Source: Diprion similis
Lineage: Eukaryota > Arthropoda > Insecta > Hymenoptera > Diprionidae
Direction of reading: 5' to 3'
NCBI RefSeq assembly: GCF_021155765.1
Contig: NC_060106.1
Coordinates: 16,766,031 to 16,830,030 of the forward strand
Length of the DNA stretch: 64,000 nt
Made by a program: the position numbers and the translations under genes. Of this stretch, positions 8,257 through 21,350 are shown in pieces (within the stretch, counting starts at the first letter, position 1; each line of letters begins with the position of its first letter). The notes beneath the pieces are model-generated. The model was not told the origin of the DNA. It ran no database searches and saw only the letters and a program-made list of their open reading frames with translations.

Positions 8257-11200
8257 GGCATTTGCGGAAACCGCGCAGGGTACCAGAGAGACCAGAACCA
8301 TAGAGAGTGATGTATCGATGTGTCAACGGCAAGTATATGTCATGGCACGTCTATTGCATCCCATCGAACCACTGCTCGGTTTGGTTTGTGACCTGTGAAC
8401 TGTTTCAACGGCTGACAGATGTAGATCGAGAGCTTTTTTTCGAGGATTTTTTATGCCTGCGATAATAAGTGATACACTCGCATATTCCATCGGGCCTTAG
8501 TTATATTTCATTCTTTAACGTACACCGATTAATTCACTTACGCCATTTATTGAACTCCTGAAATCACATAACGAGCACGATTTAAGTGATCGATTAGTGC
8601 GGAGAATGTAACAGCTTCTGAAAACGCGAATGACAAGAAACCGAAATTTTCGGGAAAATGTTTCGGTTTATTGAGTATTGCTTGTAAAATACTCCTCAGA
8701 AAATTGAAACGCGTATTCACGTATTACAGCTGGGACGAAGTTCGCGAAACGTCACACAGCAGTACCTTCACTGTAATACTGTAGGGTGAACTCCTTGTCC
8801 GAGAATCCTTACAACCCGGTCACCATATTTCGCGTTGTATAGTATATTCTGGATGATAGCGCTTGATAGTTCCGTATCTCACTTTCCTGGCGTTTCAGTT
8901 CTTCTCGAGGTTATACGGTATGAATGTGTCCATTTACGCATACATATATATATATATACATATACACGTGTACTTGAATGTGAATGGAAGGAAGCCAAGC
9001 CGGTACATTCACTCGCGTCTCGCCGACTTTGCGACGCAGCCTCCGGAGTCTTTGAATCGTCTCCATGTACCGTGTACTTGACCACCAAGTGTCCTCTCTG
9101 GACATCCCCTGAGGCCTTAGACAAACAGCAACACGAAGAGAGCGCAGATGTAACGAGCTGGTAGTGTTTTGAAGGGTGCGAAAGTGGATTTTTAGAAAGA
9201 AGAAATTTTTATTCGTCACTTTGATCTCAAGGCGATCCTGTTATTGCATAAAATTCTTGGATTTCCGAGTCTCAAAGGTATTCGACGAAGAACGGTGCGT
9301 AATATGAACGCGTGTACTTCTACCAACGCTTTGTTTTTCGAAGCAAAATCTCATGGTTTCTTAGTCCCGTCTAATTATACTTCAAAAGGGTGGATAATCT
9401 GATATAACAAAACTGCGTTACGGAAGAATTTCCTTGAGGTATACAAATTACGGTGAAAAATAATCCCCTTTAATTTCACGGTATACGTATACAATCCTCT
9501 TAATTAAAGACAAGAGATTTTTAAGGTATTTATAGCTACTCAATTAAACTCGAGTGGCCTACGCAAATTTTGATGTTAATTTGTGTTACATATATGTATA
9601 TTGTCAAGTCAATCGTCTAATGGAATCGTCCTGGTTGACCGAGTATATATATATATACATATATTTAGTGTATACCTGCATGAGGTATAATCAGTATTAT
9701 AGGAAATAGATGGAAATTATAAAATTATCTCGATCCATACTGAATTTGATTTTGTTTAATTAGGTAAGTGAAATTAGTTGCTGTCTCGTATATTACTCCG
9801 ATAGTTTGAAACTCGAGATCCAACATTTCAATAGCTTGTGCTAATTAAGAGCTCAACAAATTCCAGCGATTCTCGAGGACTTCTGGAGAGATTCTCAACG
9901 AAGCTACAAGTCAGTTTAATAAATATATTCATCCAGTATGATGATTATAACAAATATTTTCATCGCTTCGAGCTTAAAGTTGAAATTTACTCAGACTTGG
10001 GTTATACGCGCTATTTTTTCAAGAACCTATCTCATGGTAAAGAATGCAGCGATCAAAAAAAAATCCCTCGACTCGAGTTTGTCGATAACTTTACTCGAAT
10101 TTTAACGCGCCTATAGATAACGAATCAACTCTCCTAGTTTTTGCCTCAATTTTCCGACCCCACATATTTTGTGCCAACTCTCGTCGTACCTAAAAGTTGG
10201 ATTTATTTCAGGACAGAAGACACGAAAAGGGCTCTGGAAAAATGATGTTGCCTTGTTATACGAGGATTTCGAAAAGCACGATTCATTAGAGCGAGAAATC
10301 TGTATCAGAGCGACGTGCAGGGCATCTCGCCTCATCCCAAGGGACTTGGACTCCTGCCGGGCGAAGAATCGTCCTGCCTCACCCAACCGAGAGATAAGAC
10401 TTCACGGAGAAGCGTCTACCTACAGATTCCTCGACCTCGAACCATCCGGCAGGCTTCAAAGTAGCCACATTACTGAATGAAGCGCGGTGCAAACACGGAT
10501 CGAGATTATATCTGTGGACAAGTCGTGCAACTTGACGATGGAACACCCCTGACTGTCACCAAACGGACGAACAAAACGTCGTCTCAGGGTTATCTCGCTT
10601 CTACAACCCGCCGTCTCTCGTCTAGTGTTAAGTTTCGCCTAATGGGAGCGGCGTACCCACTTCGGCTCGATATTGATGAATGAGAATTAATTATTAAACG
10701 TGTTTGAATCGGGCTGCCGGGTAGTTTCAATACCTGTATCTACTCCGCTGAGAATGTGCGCCAATCAATGTGGGAGAGCCAATTTGGTGAAAATGTCTCG
10801 TTGAATCAGCTTTTACATTGACCACATACTGCTTTCGAGTGTTCGTCGATGTTGTACTAGAATTTTCACTACCATTAATCAGAAGAGGTATTCGTATCAT
10901 TTTTAACAATAGAGGCGAATAGCTTTGACCGATGTGTTTTAAGTTCACAGGATTTTTACATTCACGAGGACTCGCGAGGCAGGTGAAATAAAAAAGACAC
11001 GACTGGAATAATTTGAAAATGGGACATAAATTCTATTTTTCGTTCTTCACAGCTCAATTTCAGCGCAGCCATCACCCTTTCTCCCTGTTAAATAATTGCC
11101 ATCTGTCAATTAGATTTGTCAGTAACGGACGTTACAAATTATATTAACTCTGGTGCACTGCCGCTAGAGTTGGAAATCGCTCTCGAACGACCGACGGTGA

Positions 11201-11279
11201 CTTTGCAGCCACTGGTCCAGTAGCATGCACCCCGGAGTCTGGACAGAGAGAATGGTCACTCGATATAGATATACTACTC

Positions 11280-11505
11280 GCGTGTAGCGTATCGCTTAAA
11301 GCAGTTTCGTCGCTCACGTTCGTCCAACCTGATTTTAATGTGATCTAACTTAATATTGTGAATTTTTGTGAAAGAAGTCTGCACACGCCTTTTCGCCTAT
11401 CGCGAGAGTGGGAGGAAAAGAAAATAAAGAAAGCAAGAACTCCTAAATAAGGGTCGAAGGTATTTAGGACGGAAAGGCAACTCTTCGCGATCATTTGATT
11501 TGAGT
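11280..11505 (+). promoter_or_regulatory. Possible promoter and non-coding first exon
   Basis: A locally CpG-richer stretch (GCAGTTTCGTCGCTCACG near 11299) is followed by about 200 bp without obvious coding potential and a good splice donor, GA|GTAAGTG, at about 11506. This resembles a non-coding first exon, but no partner exon was found, so it remains weak. Confidence 0.22.
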
Positions 11506-11510
11506 AAGTG

Positions 11511-12203
11511 TGATAAATTAAACGCTCGATCCTCTTTTTGGCGACCCGCGCAATTTTGTTACCGTTTAATTGGTCGTCATGACTGTCTACACTTTTGCAC
11601 CCTCCCTCCGTCGTGAAAATTTGTTAATAATACAATATAACGGATAATGTTGATTGTTCGATCAAAAAACAAATAAATACGCCTAAAAAACAGCGTGACG
11701 TAATATTTGAATGGTCTCTTATCGTTTGTAATACGCGATGAGAGGTTTAAAATAGTTACCTACGAACCTGTTTGTCCACTTTATTTCATAAAAATTGCAG
11801 AGCGCTGAAATGTGACTTGGTTTACAATACGACAAGGTTGATTATCGCCTCAATTAAGAGGTGCTGATTTCAGATACCTGCATACTTTTATTACGCGATA
11901 GGATCACCTGTTGCAAATGTGAAAAATACAAGAAAGGAATGAATATTTAAAGGACACAGATTCAGGATGAATGATTTACGTTTATTGATTATAGATAGGT
12001 ATACATATATTTACTGAGCCAACACATAGATATAATGTAGGGTAGATTCCAGACCAACACGACCTGCCGCCAACCCTCACCGTCTCTAATTTTGCTTGAA
12101 CTTTAACGTAGAATATTTCAGGGATCGAAAAAGTAACCCTTGAATTATTTCAGATTTTTTTTACCGCTGGCTGAAAAGTTGTCTTATTTTCGTACTAATT
12201 TAT
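11511..12203. other. Intergenic DNA, no gene found
   Basis: AT-rich sequence with stops in all frames. No repeat or motif I can name. Confidence 0.5.
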
Positions 12204-13014
12204 ATCCCAACATCCGTCAGTCGTGCGAAAAAATCTTTAATACCTACATAAATTCTTCGCGGTGACGTGAAGTAGGAGAAAATATTTCTTGGCGATTTTT
12301 TTGGCAACTCGATGCATTTATTTTTCAAAAACGGTCTAGAATCGCGACTTTCATGATGTGGTCACCTCCGATTTTCATGAAATTTGCACCATAAATTCCT
12401 TGTGAAACTTTCGAGACTTTGCCGAAAATGCAGAGATCTTTGGTTCCGAAGTTACAATCAAATTAATGCATATTTGAAGTAAATGTCTGCGGTAATAAGT
12501 TATATCTCACAAGTAAAATTATCAACATTACAATAATCACAAATAATAAAAAAAAAAAAAAAAAAAAACGAGAGCTATATGTAAATATAATTACTTTTAC
12601 AAAAATGATGTTCGATCTATCACAGAATGAATATCTTTCAACCGTATAATAAAACAATTCTTCTGTATTTGCATAAAATCGTACACGTCCTGAAAAATTA
12701 TGCACCTACCTGAGTTTATGGAATACTCAATTAATTGTAAAGCATTTTACAATTAACTTCTGGATCAAAGATCTCTCCATCTTTGGCAAGATCTCAAAAG
12801 CTTCATACTTTCACAAGGAATTTGTAGTGAAAATTTCGCAAAGGTCTAAGGTGGAACCAGCACTATGAAAATCGCAACTTCAGACTGTTTTTGCAGAAAA
12901 AAATGCATTGATCCGCCAAAGAAATCGGCAAAACATCTCCTTCTACGTCACGTCGTCGCCAAGAATTTATGTAGGCATTAACGATTTTTTCGCACGACTG
13001 ACGAATGCGGGGAT
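12204..13014. mobile_element. Fold-back (palindromic) MITE-like element
   Basis: Two arms of about 270-290 bp form an imperfect inverted repeat. Left arm 12204-12475 begins ATCCC..CAT.CGTCAGTCGTGCG and runs through CTACATAAATTCTT. Right arm 12725-13014, read on the minus strand, gives the same order: CGTCAGTCGTGCGAAAAAAT, CTACATAAATTCTTGGCGA, GACGTGACGTAG, AATGCATT, AATTCCTTGTGAAA, AGAGATCTTTG. The central spacer (about 12476-12724) includes an A-run of about 20 bases. It has no coding capacity, so it is a non-autonomous fold-back element. I could not define a target-site duplication. Confidence 0.72.
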
Positions 13015-13387
13015 CTACATACTGGCCTCATAGATACTGGCTTTTGGCAACGCAATAAATTAATTAGCTGCAACTTTGCAAGTTATTGAACACTTAATTG
13101 ACACTTAGAATGAGATGCATTTTTTTGGCCCGTTGAAATACTGTCTGTTGGGAAAAAGACTAATTTGATCTGACAATCGGTTGATCATTATTACAATACA
13201 CGTACTCGCACATACATTATTACATATATAAATATAGAAATAGTTTAGAAAAGCACGAACACATATTTTATGGAACCGAGTACCATGTATAAAAGAGAAC
13301 GACATTTATACTTTTACGAATTCACACCGTCAATATTTTATATTTGAATTCTATTGATGCCAATTTATTCAGGTATCGGTGGATTAT
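13015..13387. other. Spacer between fold-back element and acyl-CoA synthetase gene
   Basis: No gene. Contains TTTATT at 13364-13369, which on the minus strand is AATAAA only about 19 nt past the stop codon of the synthetase gene and is its likely polyadenylation signal. Confidence 0.45.
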
Positions 13388-16316
13388 CTACAACTTTGAT
13401 ATCAGTTTTCGCAACTCTCGTCGGAGTATTTTTCCCGATGGACTCTTTGGGATTTCGTCAATGAACCGGACACCGCCCCTCAGCCATTTTGACGGTGATA
13501 CCTGACCTACAGAAGAGTAAAATAGTTGTTAAATGACGAGGAATAATTGATCCTGGAAACAGAGCGAGGTACGGAACGAATTGAATTTCACATTCCGATA
13601 AAAAAAAAAAAATGATGTAACTGTTGATAAATAACTAAATTCTCGTTCTTAATCTATCACTCATTTATCACGATTATCATCTTACCATCGACGAACTTTC
13701 GAATTTCGTCAGCCGAAACCTGAGCCCCAGGCTGCCGAGCGACGAAGGCGAGTGGCAGTTCCCCGGAGTTTTCATCCGGGATGCCGATAACGGCAGCATC
13801 CTTGACCGCGGGATGCTTCAGCAGAATGGCCTCAAGCTCGGCCGGCGGTACCTGGAACGCCTTGTACTTGATGAGCTCCTTGAGGCGATCAACGACGAAG
13901 ATGTAGCCGTCCTCGTCGTAGTAGCCGATGTCGCCGGTGTGAAGCCATCCGTCCTGGTCTATTATCTCGGCCGTGGTCTTGGGGTCGCCGCAGTATCCCA
14001 TCATGACGAGATCCCCAGCGATGCAGATCTCGCCCTGTTCGTGGGGACCGAGAGCCTTGGAAGTCTCGACGTCGACAACCTTGCACAGAGTGTCGGGTGA
14101 TACGATTCCCACGCTTCCGGCCTTGTTCTTCGTCGATGGACTCAGAGACACTATCACCGTAGTCTCGGTCATGCCGTAACCCTGACGGATGCAGGGGACG
14201 CCGAGACGTTGCATCACGGCTGTTTGAATCTGTGGGGGAAGTAGCCAACGCATAAGTTTCGTAACGAGATGCTGTTTTCAGGTTACTGCGTGATCATACA
14301 ACCTCTTCGGAAAGCGGAGCCGCGCCGCAAATGATCTCCTGAATGCTGCTCAAGTCGAATTTAGCGACGACCGGATGCTTGGCGAGGAACACCATGATTG
14401 GCGGTACCAGCGGGACGATGGCCACCTTGTGAGTTTGTATGGCGCTGAGGAAGACCAGAGGGTCGAACTCGCTCATCACGATAGCTTTTCCTCTGGTGGC
14501 TATCAGTCCGAGAACCAGGGAGAAGCCGTAACCGTGAAAATATGGCAAAAGCCCGAGCAACGGACGGTCTGGATTCAAGTCCACGAAGTCGGGATTCCTG
14601 AAAGTTGGAATTTCGGTATTTACATTCACTCGTCGCGTTTGCTATTACCGCCACCCTATGTATATACATCTTCGCTCCGGTGTTCTCGGTCTAGTTACTT
14701 GATTACGTGACCCTATTGCTACGCCCTGACTATTACATGGCGTACATTCCGATTGCTGCGTTTGCCGGCTAAGTGCTCTCGTCGTCTCGGCAAATACTAG
14801 CACCGTCACGTGCGCGATGGAACATCTTTTTTCAAGGCGACAAAAACATTGCTGCAAAAACTTAAACCCAGCATGAAACTCACCTAAAATGTTGGACCAG
14901 AGTCAAGATGTTGTGATGAGACAGCATGACGCCTTTTGGCAATCCAGTGGTGCCACTGGAGCACAAAATGACAGCGGCATGCTTCTTGTAGTCCTGAAAC
15001 TCGACGGCACGGAAGCTGTTAAGATCGGAGAGTGGCTCAGTCTCTTCAAGAATGTCCGACAGGGTGGGAATAGCCGAGGAATCGGCATCCGAAGAAAGTT
15101 GAATGACCAGCGGCTTTGGATTCATCTCACCGACTATTTCCAGCATGAGCTTTTCCGATCGTGGTGACACGAAGATTATGCTCGGCTTTGAAATGTTCAG
15201 AGCGTGCAACAGCTCGGCTGTATATAGAAGAGGAACAAGTTTAGAAGGACAAGTTTACGAACAACTTCAGGAGGAAATTCGTCCCGTCAACCATGGGAAT
15301 GAAAATCAATCTCGGTACGTATTGACTATACCTTTCGAATAAGTTGGGTTCAGAGGAACTATCGCTGCGCCCAAGTAAAGCGAAGCCAATGTAGGAATGA
15401 CCAGATTCAATCGGTTCTCGCTTATAATACTGACGTGATCACCACTCTTAAGCCCTTGCTTACGTAGACTCTCGCATAAACGAATGCTCTGCTCTAATAT
15501 CTCGTTGTATCTGAGTATCTCTCCCGTGACAGCGTCAACCTGTTTTGTTGCAGTGTTAAAATTAGGTGAATTCATTGAGAAGTTCATGCACGAAGGAAAA
15601 GGAATTCTCGGACCAAAAAAATAGAAACACCACATTCTTTGAATTTTGCGCGCTTGAATAACTAATGTTTAGTCAATGCAAAATATTTTTGAAACAACAA
15701 ATTTCTTTACCTGTTTCAACCATTGAACTCTTGACTCAACAAAATGTGAATTATAAAACAAGCTCAATTTGCTTTGATTTTGCTTTGGATTTTTGACTCA
15801 AATCTGTTGAAATTATTCCAATATTTTGAACCTGCGGTTAAGTTTTGTTTACTATACTTTGACAAGTGTTACTCGCAAGAGAAGAGATTGAAAAGTCCAG
15901 CGAGCAGACGGAGTAAACTGGGAAACCGACATATTGATCGATCCGTTCGTACGCGGAACTGTTTTTGAATAGCGTTCATTAAAACGTAAAGTACCATTTA
16001 CCGTTGATTCATCGAACGGAAGGCATCTTGATTTTATATTGTGGATCGTTTATCAGTCACTTGTCGTCAGACGGGACTCTGATCACTATTTATTACCACA
16101 CGACAGGCTACTTGAGTGTTAAAAAAATTTGCAGGATAAGGTTTATTAAAATCGTATAACGATAATTGTAACAATAATATAAACTATGATACGTACTTGT
16201 GCAACGCTTGTTCCATTGTTGCGTAGGCAGTTCAGCATGTACTGCCCAAGAGACATTCGAGGTGTTGGAGTTCTCGGAATGATACTGCTTATCACCTTTC
16301 CATTATTCTTTGACAT
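13388..16316 (-). CDS. 4-coumarate:CoA ligase/luciferase-like acyl-CoA synthetase, 539 aa, 6 exons, PTS1
   Basis: Adenylate-forming enzyme that activates a carboxylate with ATP and joins it to CoA, probably a fatty or aromatic acid in peroxisomes. Exons in transcript order: 16316-16197, 15539-15332, 15217-14884, 14597-14303, 14229-13686, 13506-13388. All borders are GT/AG and the total is 1620 nt in one frame. Visible motifs: AMP-binding P-loop [10 protein letters not shown] (about residues 196-205); PYFHGYGF substrate/His region; YGMTETT (337-343); [15 protein letters not shown] with the ribose-binding Asp near 419; hinge [10 protein letters not shown] (433-442); C-terminal [10 protein letters not shown] with catalytic Lys526; final SKL, a type 1 peroxisomal signal. 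Length and layout match firefly luciferase relatives and insect 4CL-like proteins. Nothing shows that it makes light. The substrate cannot be read from sequence. No frameshift or missing catalytic residue was found. Confidence 0.94.
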
Positions 16317-17040
16317 TTTGTCTTTGTGAGTTTATTCTGACTTTTATTCTTCTTACAGTTTGTTACTTTCTATCATTCCATTCACTGCTCTCTTTAACTG
16401 GAAACGGCCCTCCTACAAAAATAAACACAAATTGTAACTGAATATACTGTTCAAACGATATGCGTAACAAAAATTTATTCGCGAAGTTATAAAACGTTGC
16501 CACTGCAAAACGTTGTAAGTGCTATAATTATGATTTTTCGGGAGAGGAAAAAGCTGTCCTAAAATTTGATTGATTAATTTGAAACGCAAATTAAAAAGTA
16601 CTCTTTCAAGTTTTTCAACAATTCAGAAAAGTGGAGTTGATCTTGACGTAGCGTTGGTACCTCCATAAAAAAAACAATTTGCGATGATTCCGTATAACAT
16701 CCTTCTCGAACAATACAACCTTCACCTCAACTTTTTTCTCCATGTTACTAATAGTTCGAGTCCTATTGCTTTCTAACACTTTAAATGCCTCACCCCGTAT
16801 AACGAGGTGAATGTCTGAGAAACGCGTTTGCAGTTTGAAGATTTGTTGTAGAAATGAAATTGAGGAGTCGAATCTGCAGTGATATATGTGTACATACAAT
16901 GCTATCACTGCAGCCATAGCAAACATACTCCCGAAGTTTGTCGGCGAGTTAGACTTGAGAGTTTATGGGCAACTCGGGGACGAGGCGTGTGGTAACGAGG
17001 ATGAAACGTAATTTTGGGGTTATTTGAAGTCGGAGGTCGC
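16317..17040. other. 5' flank of the synthetase gene, no further gene
   Basis: The part just above 16316 should hold the 5' UTR and promoter of the minus-strand synthetase gene. I see no clear TATA box or initiator. No other coding signal. Confidence 0.4.
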
Positions 17041-17042
17041 GA

Positions 17043-17210
17043 GACTCGAGTCAAACCCGAGTCAGGAGACGCTCAATGTCTCGACGTACTCTAACAATAC
17101 TCCAGACGTTTGCCCGTTGTAAATTTCTGCCTCATTGCAGTCGGCTTCATAGACGCTAAGGCGTCTGTATTCTATAGCCAGCTATCATGGCACCTGTAAT
17201 CTAGTGCCAT
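17043..17210. repeat. Cluster of five short perfect stem-loops
   Basis: Perfect inverted repeats in series: GACTCG/CGAGTC (17043-17063), GAGAC/GTCTC (17066-17082), AGACGC-TAAG-GCGTCT (17151-17166), ATAGC-CA-GCTAT (17174-17185) and ATGGCAC/GTGCCAT with a 10-nt loop (17187-17210). No coding potential. A single 6-bp stem is expected by chance about every few hundred bases, so only the clustering is notable. Confidence 0.5.
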
Positions 17211-20200
17211 TTTGGTGTCATAGTAAAACGCTTCTATTTCTCTACGGATGAAATAAGCAGCGCTAATTATAACGTGCGAATTCGGTCTTCAATGCTCAAT
17301 ATTTTAGCGTTTAATATATAAAATAAAAAAACTCGTTAAAAATGCGAATAAGCGGAAAATGTGCTGCCTGTGTACGTGCGTTTTTTTTTTGTTTTTTTTT
17401 TTTGTTATCATCCAGCGCAATTAAAATGCAAGAAATTACAAAGGTATAATCTAAAAATGTAGATTTCCATCGTTTCAAGACGCTCCGAGCATAGTAATAT
17501 ATCAATTATTCAATCTCTTCTGATTTCCGTGAATTTCCTTGATTGCAACTAATTAATTAATCCAGGCATGCAATGAGTGCGGTTCGATTACCAAACTATT
17601 CCTCGGTACTCTGGAACGGGAACGTGCTTAGATTTTTAAGCCAATCACATGACTCGTCAGTGGTATCGAGCCGATAGTTATTCGGCGCTGAAATTTTGAT
17701 TGATCAAAATTATGTAATTATAGTATGCACTTAATGCAGCTGGCGTGTCATATACATGTGTAATTTCTTGGAAACTTCGGTCACTTTACGATGCGTCGCC
17801 TGCCGGAAAAAATGGAACTAATAAAGACCTATATTATTCAACACGTTTCATTAATTTATGTGACATGAGTAATTTGAAACTCCAAAAATTACAATTTGCC
17901 AAAAATGGCGTCTACAAACAGGCTAGCTGACGTCATGAGGACATTTTTTGTACTTGCAAAATGGATTTGCTTCGGTTTCATAACGCGTGGTGATACAATA
18001 TCTTCTCTTTGTTTTGATAAGACATAGAAATAAGCAAGCTGTCACTGGAGGTTATCGTTCCTACTGATTGGATGAATTCCATTTATAAAATTCGCGGTTT
18101 CGAATGCAAAATTGAATTCGTTGTTGTTATAGTTACCGTTTATTATAACGTCATTAGGTAAGTACTTTAAGAAAATTTCCAAATCATTTAAACTGTACAA
18201 GGAGAGAAGGATGTGTAATATTGAGAAATTGTGCGGGTTTCACGGCGTCTGCTTTGATAGATCGTGCGATTTCCGGGATTTGGTAAACGGTGAAACGTCA
18301 GTATAATGCGAGAGTATTTATTTACGCCTTGCATACCTGTTTCTTGGCGATACGATTCTAATGCAAAGACACTTACGATAAGCAACAGGCGCTGGGAACC
18401 AGCTGCGCTCACTTTGTATAACTACCGAGTGTACGAAGAACAATCAGCCACTTTAGTACAGCAGTCGCGTTGGCTCGATACGCCGCACATGTTTGCCCCT
18501 CTCCAGTTTCCCAGCTGGCTTGACGAATCCGATATCGTATTAACGATGAGTTTAATACCGAGTTTTGAACTTACAATCAGCGATCAAGACGTCGCGGCAT
18601 AAGTCCGACGTAAAAATTCCAATAATTTTACCACCGAAACTATATCATTTTCATAAATTTTCCGCAAATTTTACGAGACCCGGAAATGGACTGTTTTTGT
18701 ATGAAGCATTCGCTGACAGTAGAGAGCACATTGACAAAAAATTAAAAAAAAAGTTCATTTTTATTTCGCAGAGAATATTAACCCGTAGTCGAGTGTGAAA
18801 TATGTCTATATATATATATACATATACATTTTTTTGAATTCTTTTATTTGACAAATATACGATTGAAAACATTGAGATTCATGCGTGTAGAAAACAGCAG
18901 GTATGGAGAGCGGCGGTCTCCAAAATGCGAACCTGTTTGCACTGTAATTTACGGTATACCATTATTTTCAACACGGTGCAATAAATATTGGTTTTCCAAA
19001 AGCCGCTAGTGTTTATCACGCGCGTTCGCGCTCGTCTTCATTCCCTGTAAAATTGCCGGTTCGTTTTCCCTAGCTAAGGCTAATTCGCAAACGTACTGCG
19101 CAGGGGCTTCACTCACTCCGTTTTCAGTTTGTTCAATCAATAGCAAAATCTACAGCAAAGAGTCGCTCAAAATTTTTAATGGCAAAAATTAATACCAACT
19201 CGAACATTATCACTTCAAAAGGTGTAGAATCTCCAAATTGTAACTAATTGCGTCAATTTATCCATATAATATTCGGCGTTTTCAAAATTTTGAATAATCT
19301 CTAGCATAATCCAAATTTTTTATTCACAAATTTTTTTTTCACTCCTTTCAAATCATCCTAACAATCATCCAATAATTAATCTGCACTGCAATAATGCAGC
19401 AAGGCTGCATATTGCACAACAGAATACCCAACGAAGGGGATGATTTTGCGTCGTGGATCTCGCCGAGCGATGATCATGTAATAATTGGTGTAACTATGCA
19501 GTGCGGCTTGGTGTGTCTGGTACACAACGTGGCACGCGCTTGGGGTTCAAATATCGCGGATTCGTGCTGGCATATGTGGAGCAAATGGAAGGGGTTTAAA
19601 GGGGTGGGGGTAGCCAACACTTGGCCGATTCCGCGGTCCTGGTTGCCCATAGTCTCCCATACTATCCCATGCCCGGAACGCCGAGCATAAATTGTATCGG
19701 TTTACACGACCGCAAACATTTGTAGCTTCGGATCCACGATGTCCCCTCGGGTACCCAACGCTGTCCGCTACTGTCCACCACTGACAGCCAGCCCGGGTGC
19801 ATCGGCCAGATAATTAGTAGCCATTGACAACGACACGGTTGCATTCAAACCATAATCGTTATCATTTCTCTGGGAAATTGCAGCAACTCGGTGCAAAAGT
19901 CCAGCCGCGATCATTCCCTGCAGATCATTCGGCTCTGCGATTTTACGTATTGAGGGAGATCGACTGTTGTTTGATAACAGTTGATTTTGGAAACTTCTAA
20001 TGTGTCGGAACCTGCTTTATCCTGTTTTTTTTTAAGCGTATATTTTGCAAGCGCGTTATTGATGTCAGTCAACTTGATCGGTAAAATGGTAGTCATTTTA
20101 GTACAATCGTTACTTCATGGTGGGCTAATTTGTTATTGGACTTTCGTTTGACCGAAGTGTTCATCTAGCAAATACGCGATTAACGACCTTTCTTTAGGAT

Positions 20201-21039
20201 TAATTCGTCATCACTGAAGGCAGTATTTTTTTCAATATTGTAGAGTGTAGGAGGTTGTAAGAAAGCGGATAAATTACACGGAAAGTGAAATTCCGACGCG
20301 TGAAGAACAATCTTATAAAACCTCGTGACAGGCGGTGTGTGAGGAGTCGAGTGTTTGAAAAATTAAAAATATCGCGCCTCTTTCCGCGTCAATCGTCACA
20401 AATGGAAAACCAATTATCGGAGATAATTGAATCTCGGTGAAAAATGAAAAGGAATATTTGAACTATGGACTATGCATATACCGATCGTACTTTCAGTTCT
20501 GGAAGGAGCCAGAGTCCGAGTAGAAATCCAAGTCTGAAATCTATAAAATACCATATATGGAATTTTTTTTCGCTTAGTCCGTTAGTTGTCCGAGTTTTTG
20601 TTGTCACGTACGCATAACCAACGAGATACTCGCGTCTGTATAGCCGACAAACCGATTTCCAAGTTGAGTTACAATCGCTGTCTGTAAGTACCGTGGTTAT
20701 TGGACGCATGTCACAACCGCTATTCGACGTTATTCAGCAGCTGGGTAACTTTGAAAATCGTAAATTCTCTGTAGCATAACGTCGCATTTCAGTGCTCCAA
20801 GGTTCTAAAGCGGGAATGTGCGCGACTCGAGGGACACAGAGGCCGCCTGGAATTTAGACGTGGACATAGAGGGAATCTGGAACGTGAGCCTCCGGATTTC
20901 AGAAAATTGGCCTAAGGTTGAGAATCTCGATATCCGAAACTCCGCGAAGCATTTACGCCAAAAACAAACATGCTGCCGTTTATGCAGGTATGTATCGTAA
21001 AACAATTTTCTTCTCTCGTGTAGTTATAACGTTGGACAT
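17211..21039. other. Intergenic or intronic DNA, no gene found
   Basis: AT-rich, with T-runs near 17381-17403 and a TA/CA tract near 18808-18830. A CpG-richer patch near 19010-19140 has no usable donor or frame. Open stretches of about 98 codons at 18306-18602 and 19394-19690 show no family resemblance or splice context and are taken as chance. Confidence 0.45.
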
Positions 21040-21350
21040 TATATCGTAAATCGAAGGAACTTGAAATCATTGCAAATCACATGATATCGTTGCATAAACC
21101 CCGTGGCAATTATAGCGTTGGAAATTATAGAAATCGTTTTCAATCTTGCTGTAAACGTCAAATATTTACGATTCATTAACATGCAGTCATCTTTTATTAT
21201 CTTACCACGTGCTTTCGATTGTTTCCAATTTACCAAGTAATTTCAATTGATTTGCAATGGTTTCTCAGCGTTTTGAGCGATTTTCCGTGATTCCATTCAA
21301 ACTTAAAATCACTGAAAATCACCTGGGATGCTTGAAAACCAATGAAAATC
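21040..21350. repeat. Degenerate short-period repeat built on AATCAC/GAAA words
   Basis: Words such as AAATCACTGAAAATCACCTGG, CAATGAAAATCACTGGG, GAAATTATAG and AAATCATTGCAAATCACATG recur at spacings of about 10-20 bp, densest at 21300-21350. This looks like a decayed tandem array without a clean unit. Confidence 0.4.

Larger units (their letters stand above)
6641..11159. other. Intergenic DNA, no gene found
   Basis: No supported coding exon. Contains a short (GA)n at 7092-7111, a nested stem-loop at 8218-8256, (TA/CA)-rich tracts near 8943-8966 and 9645-9662, and otherwise unstructured AT-rich sequence. The longest open frames (about 100 codons, near 8.85-9.2 and 10.17-10.48 kb) overlap each other on both strands and show no known domain. 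Confidence 0.5.

Noticed and set aside
17187-17210. ATGGCAC stem read on the minus strand resembles the seed of the miR-263/183 family
   Set aside because: The stem is only 7 bp with a 10-nt loop, too short for a microRNA precursor, and the match ends after the seed.
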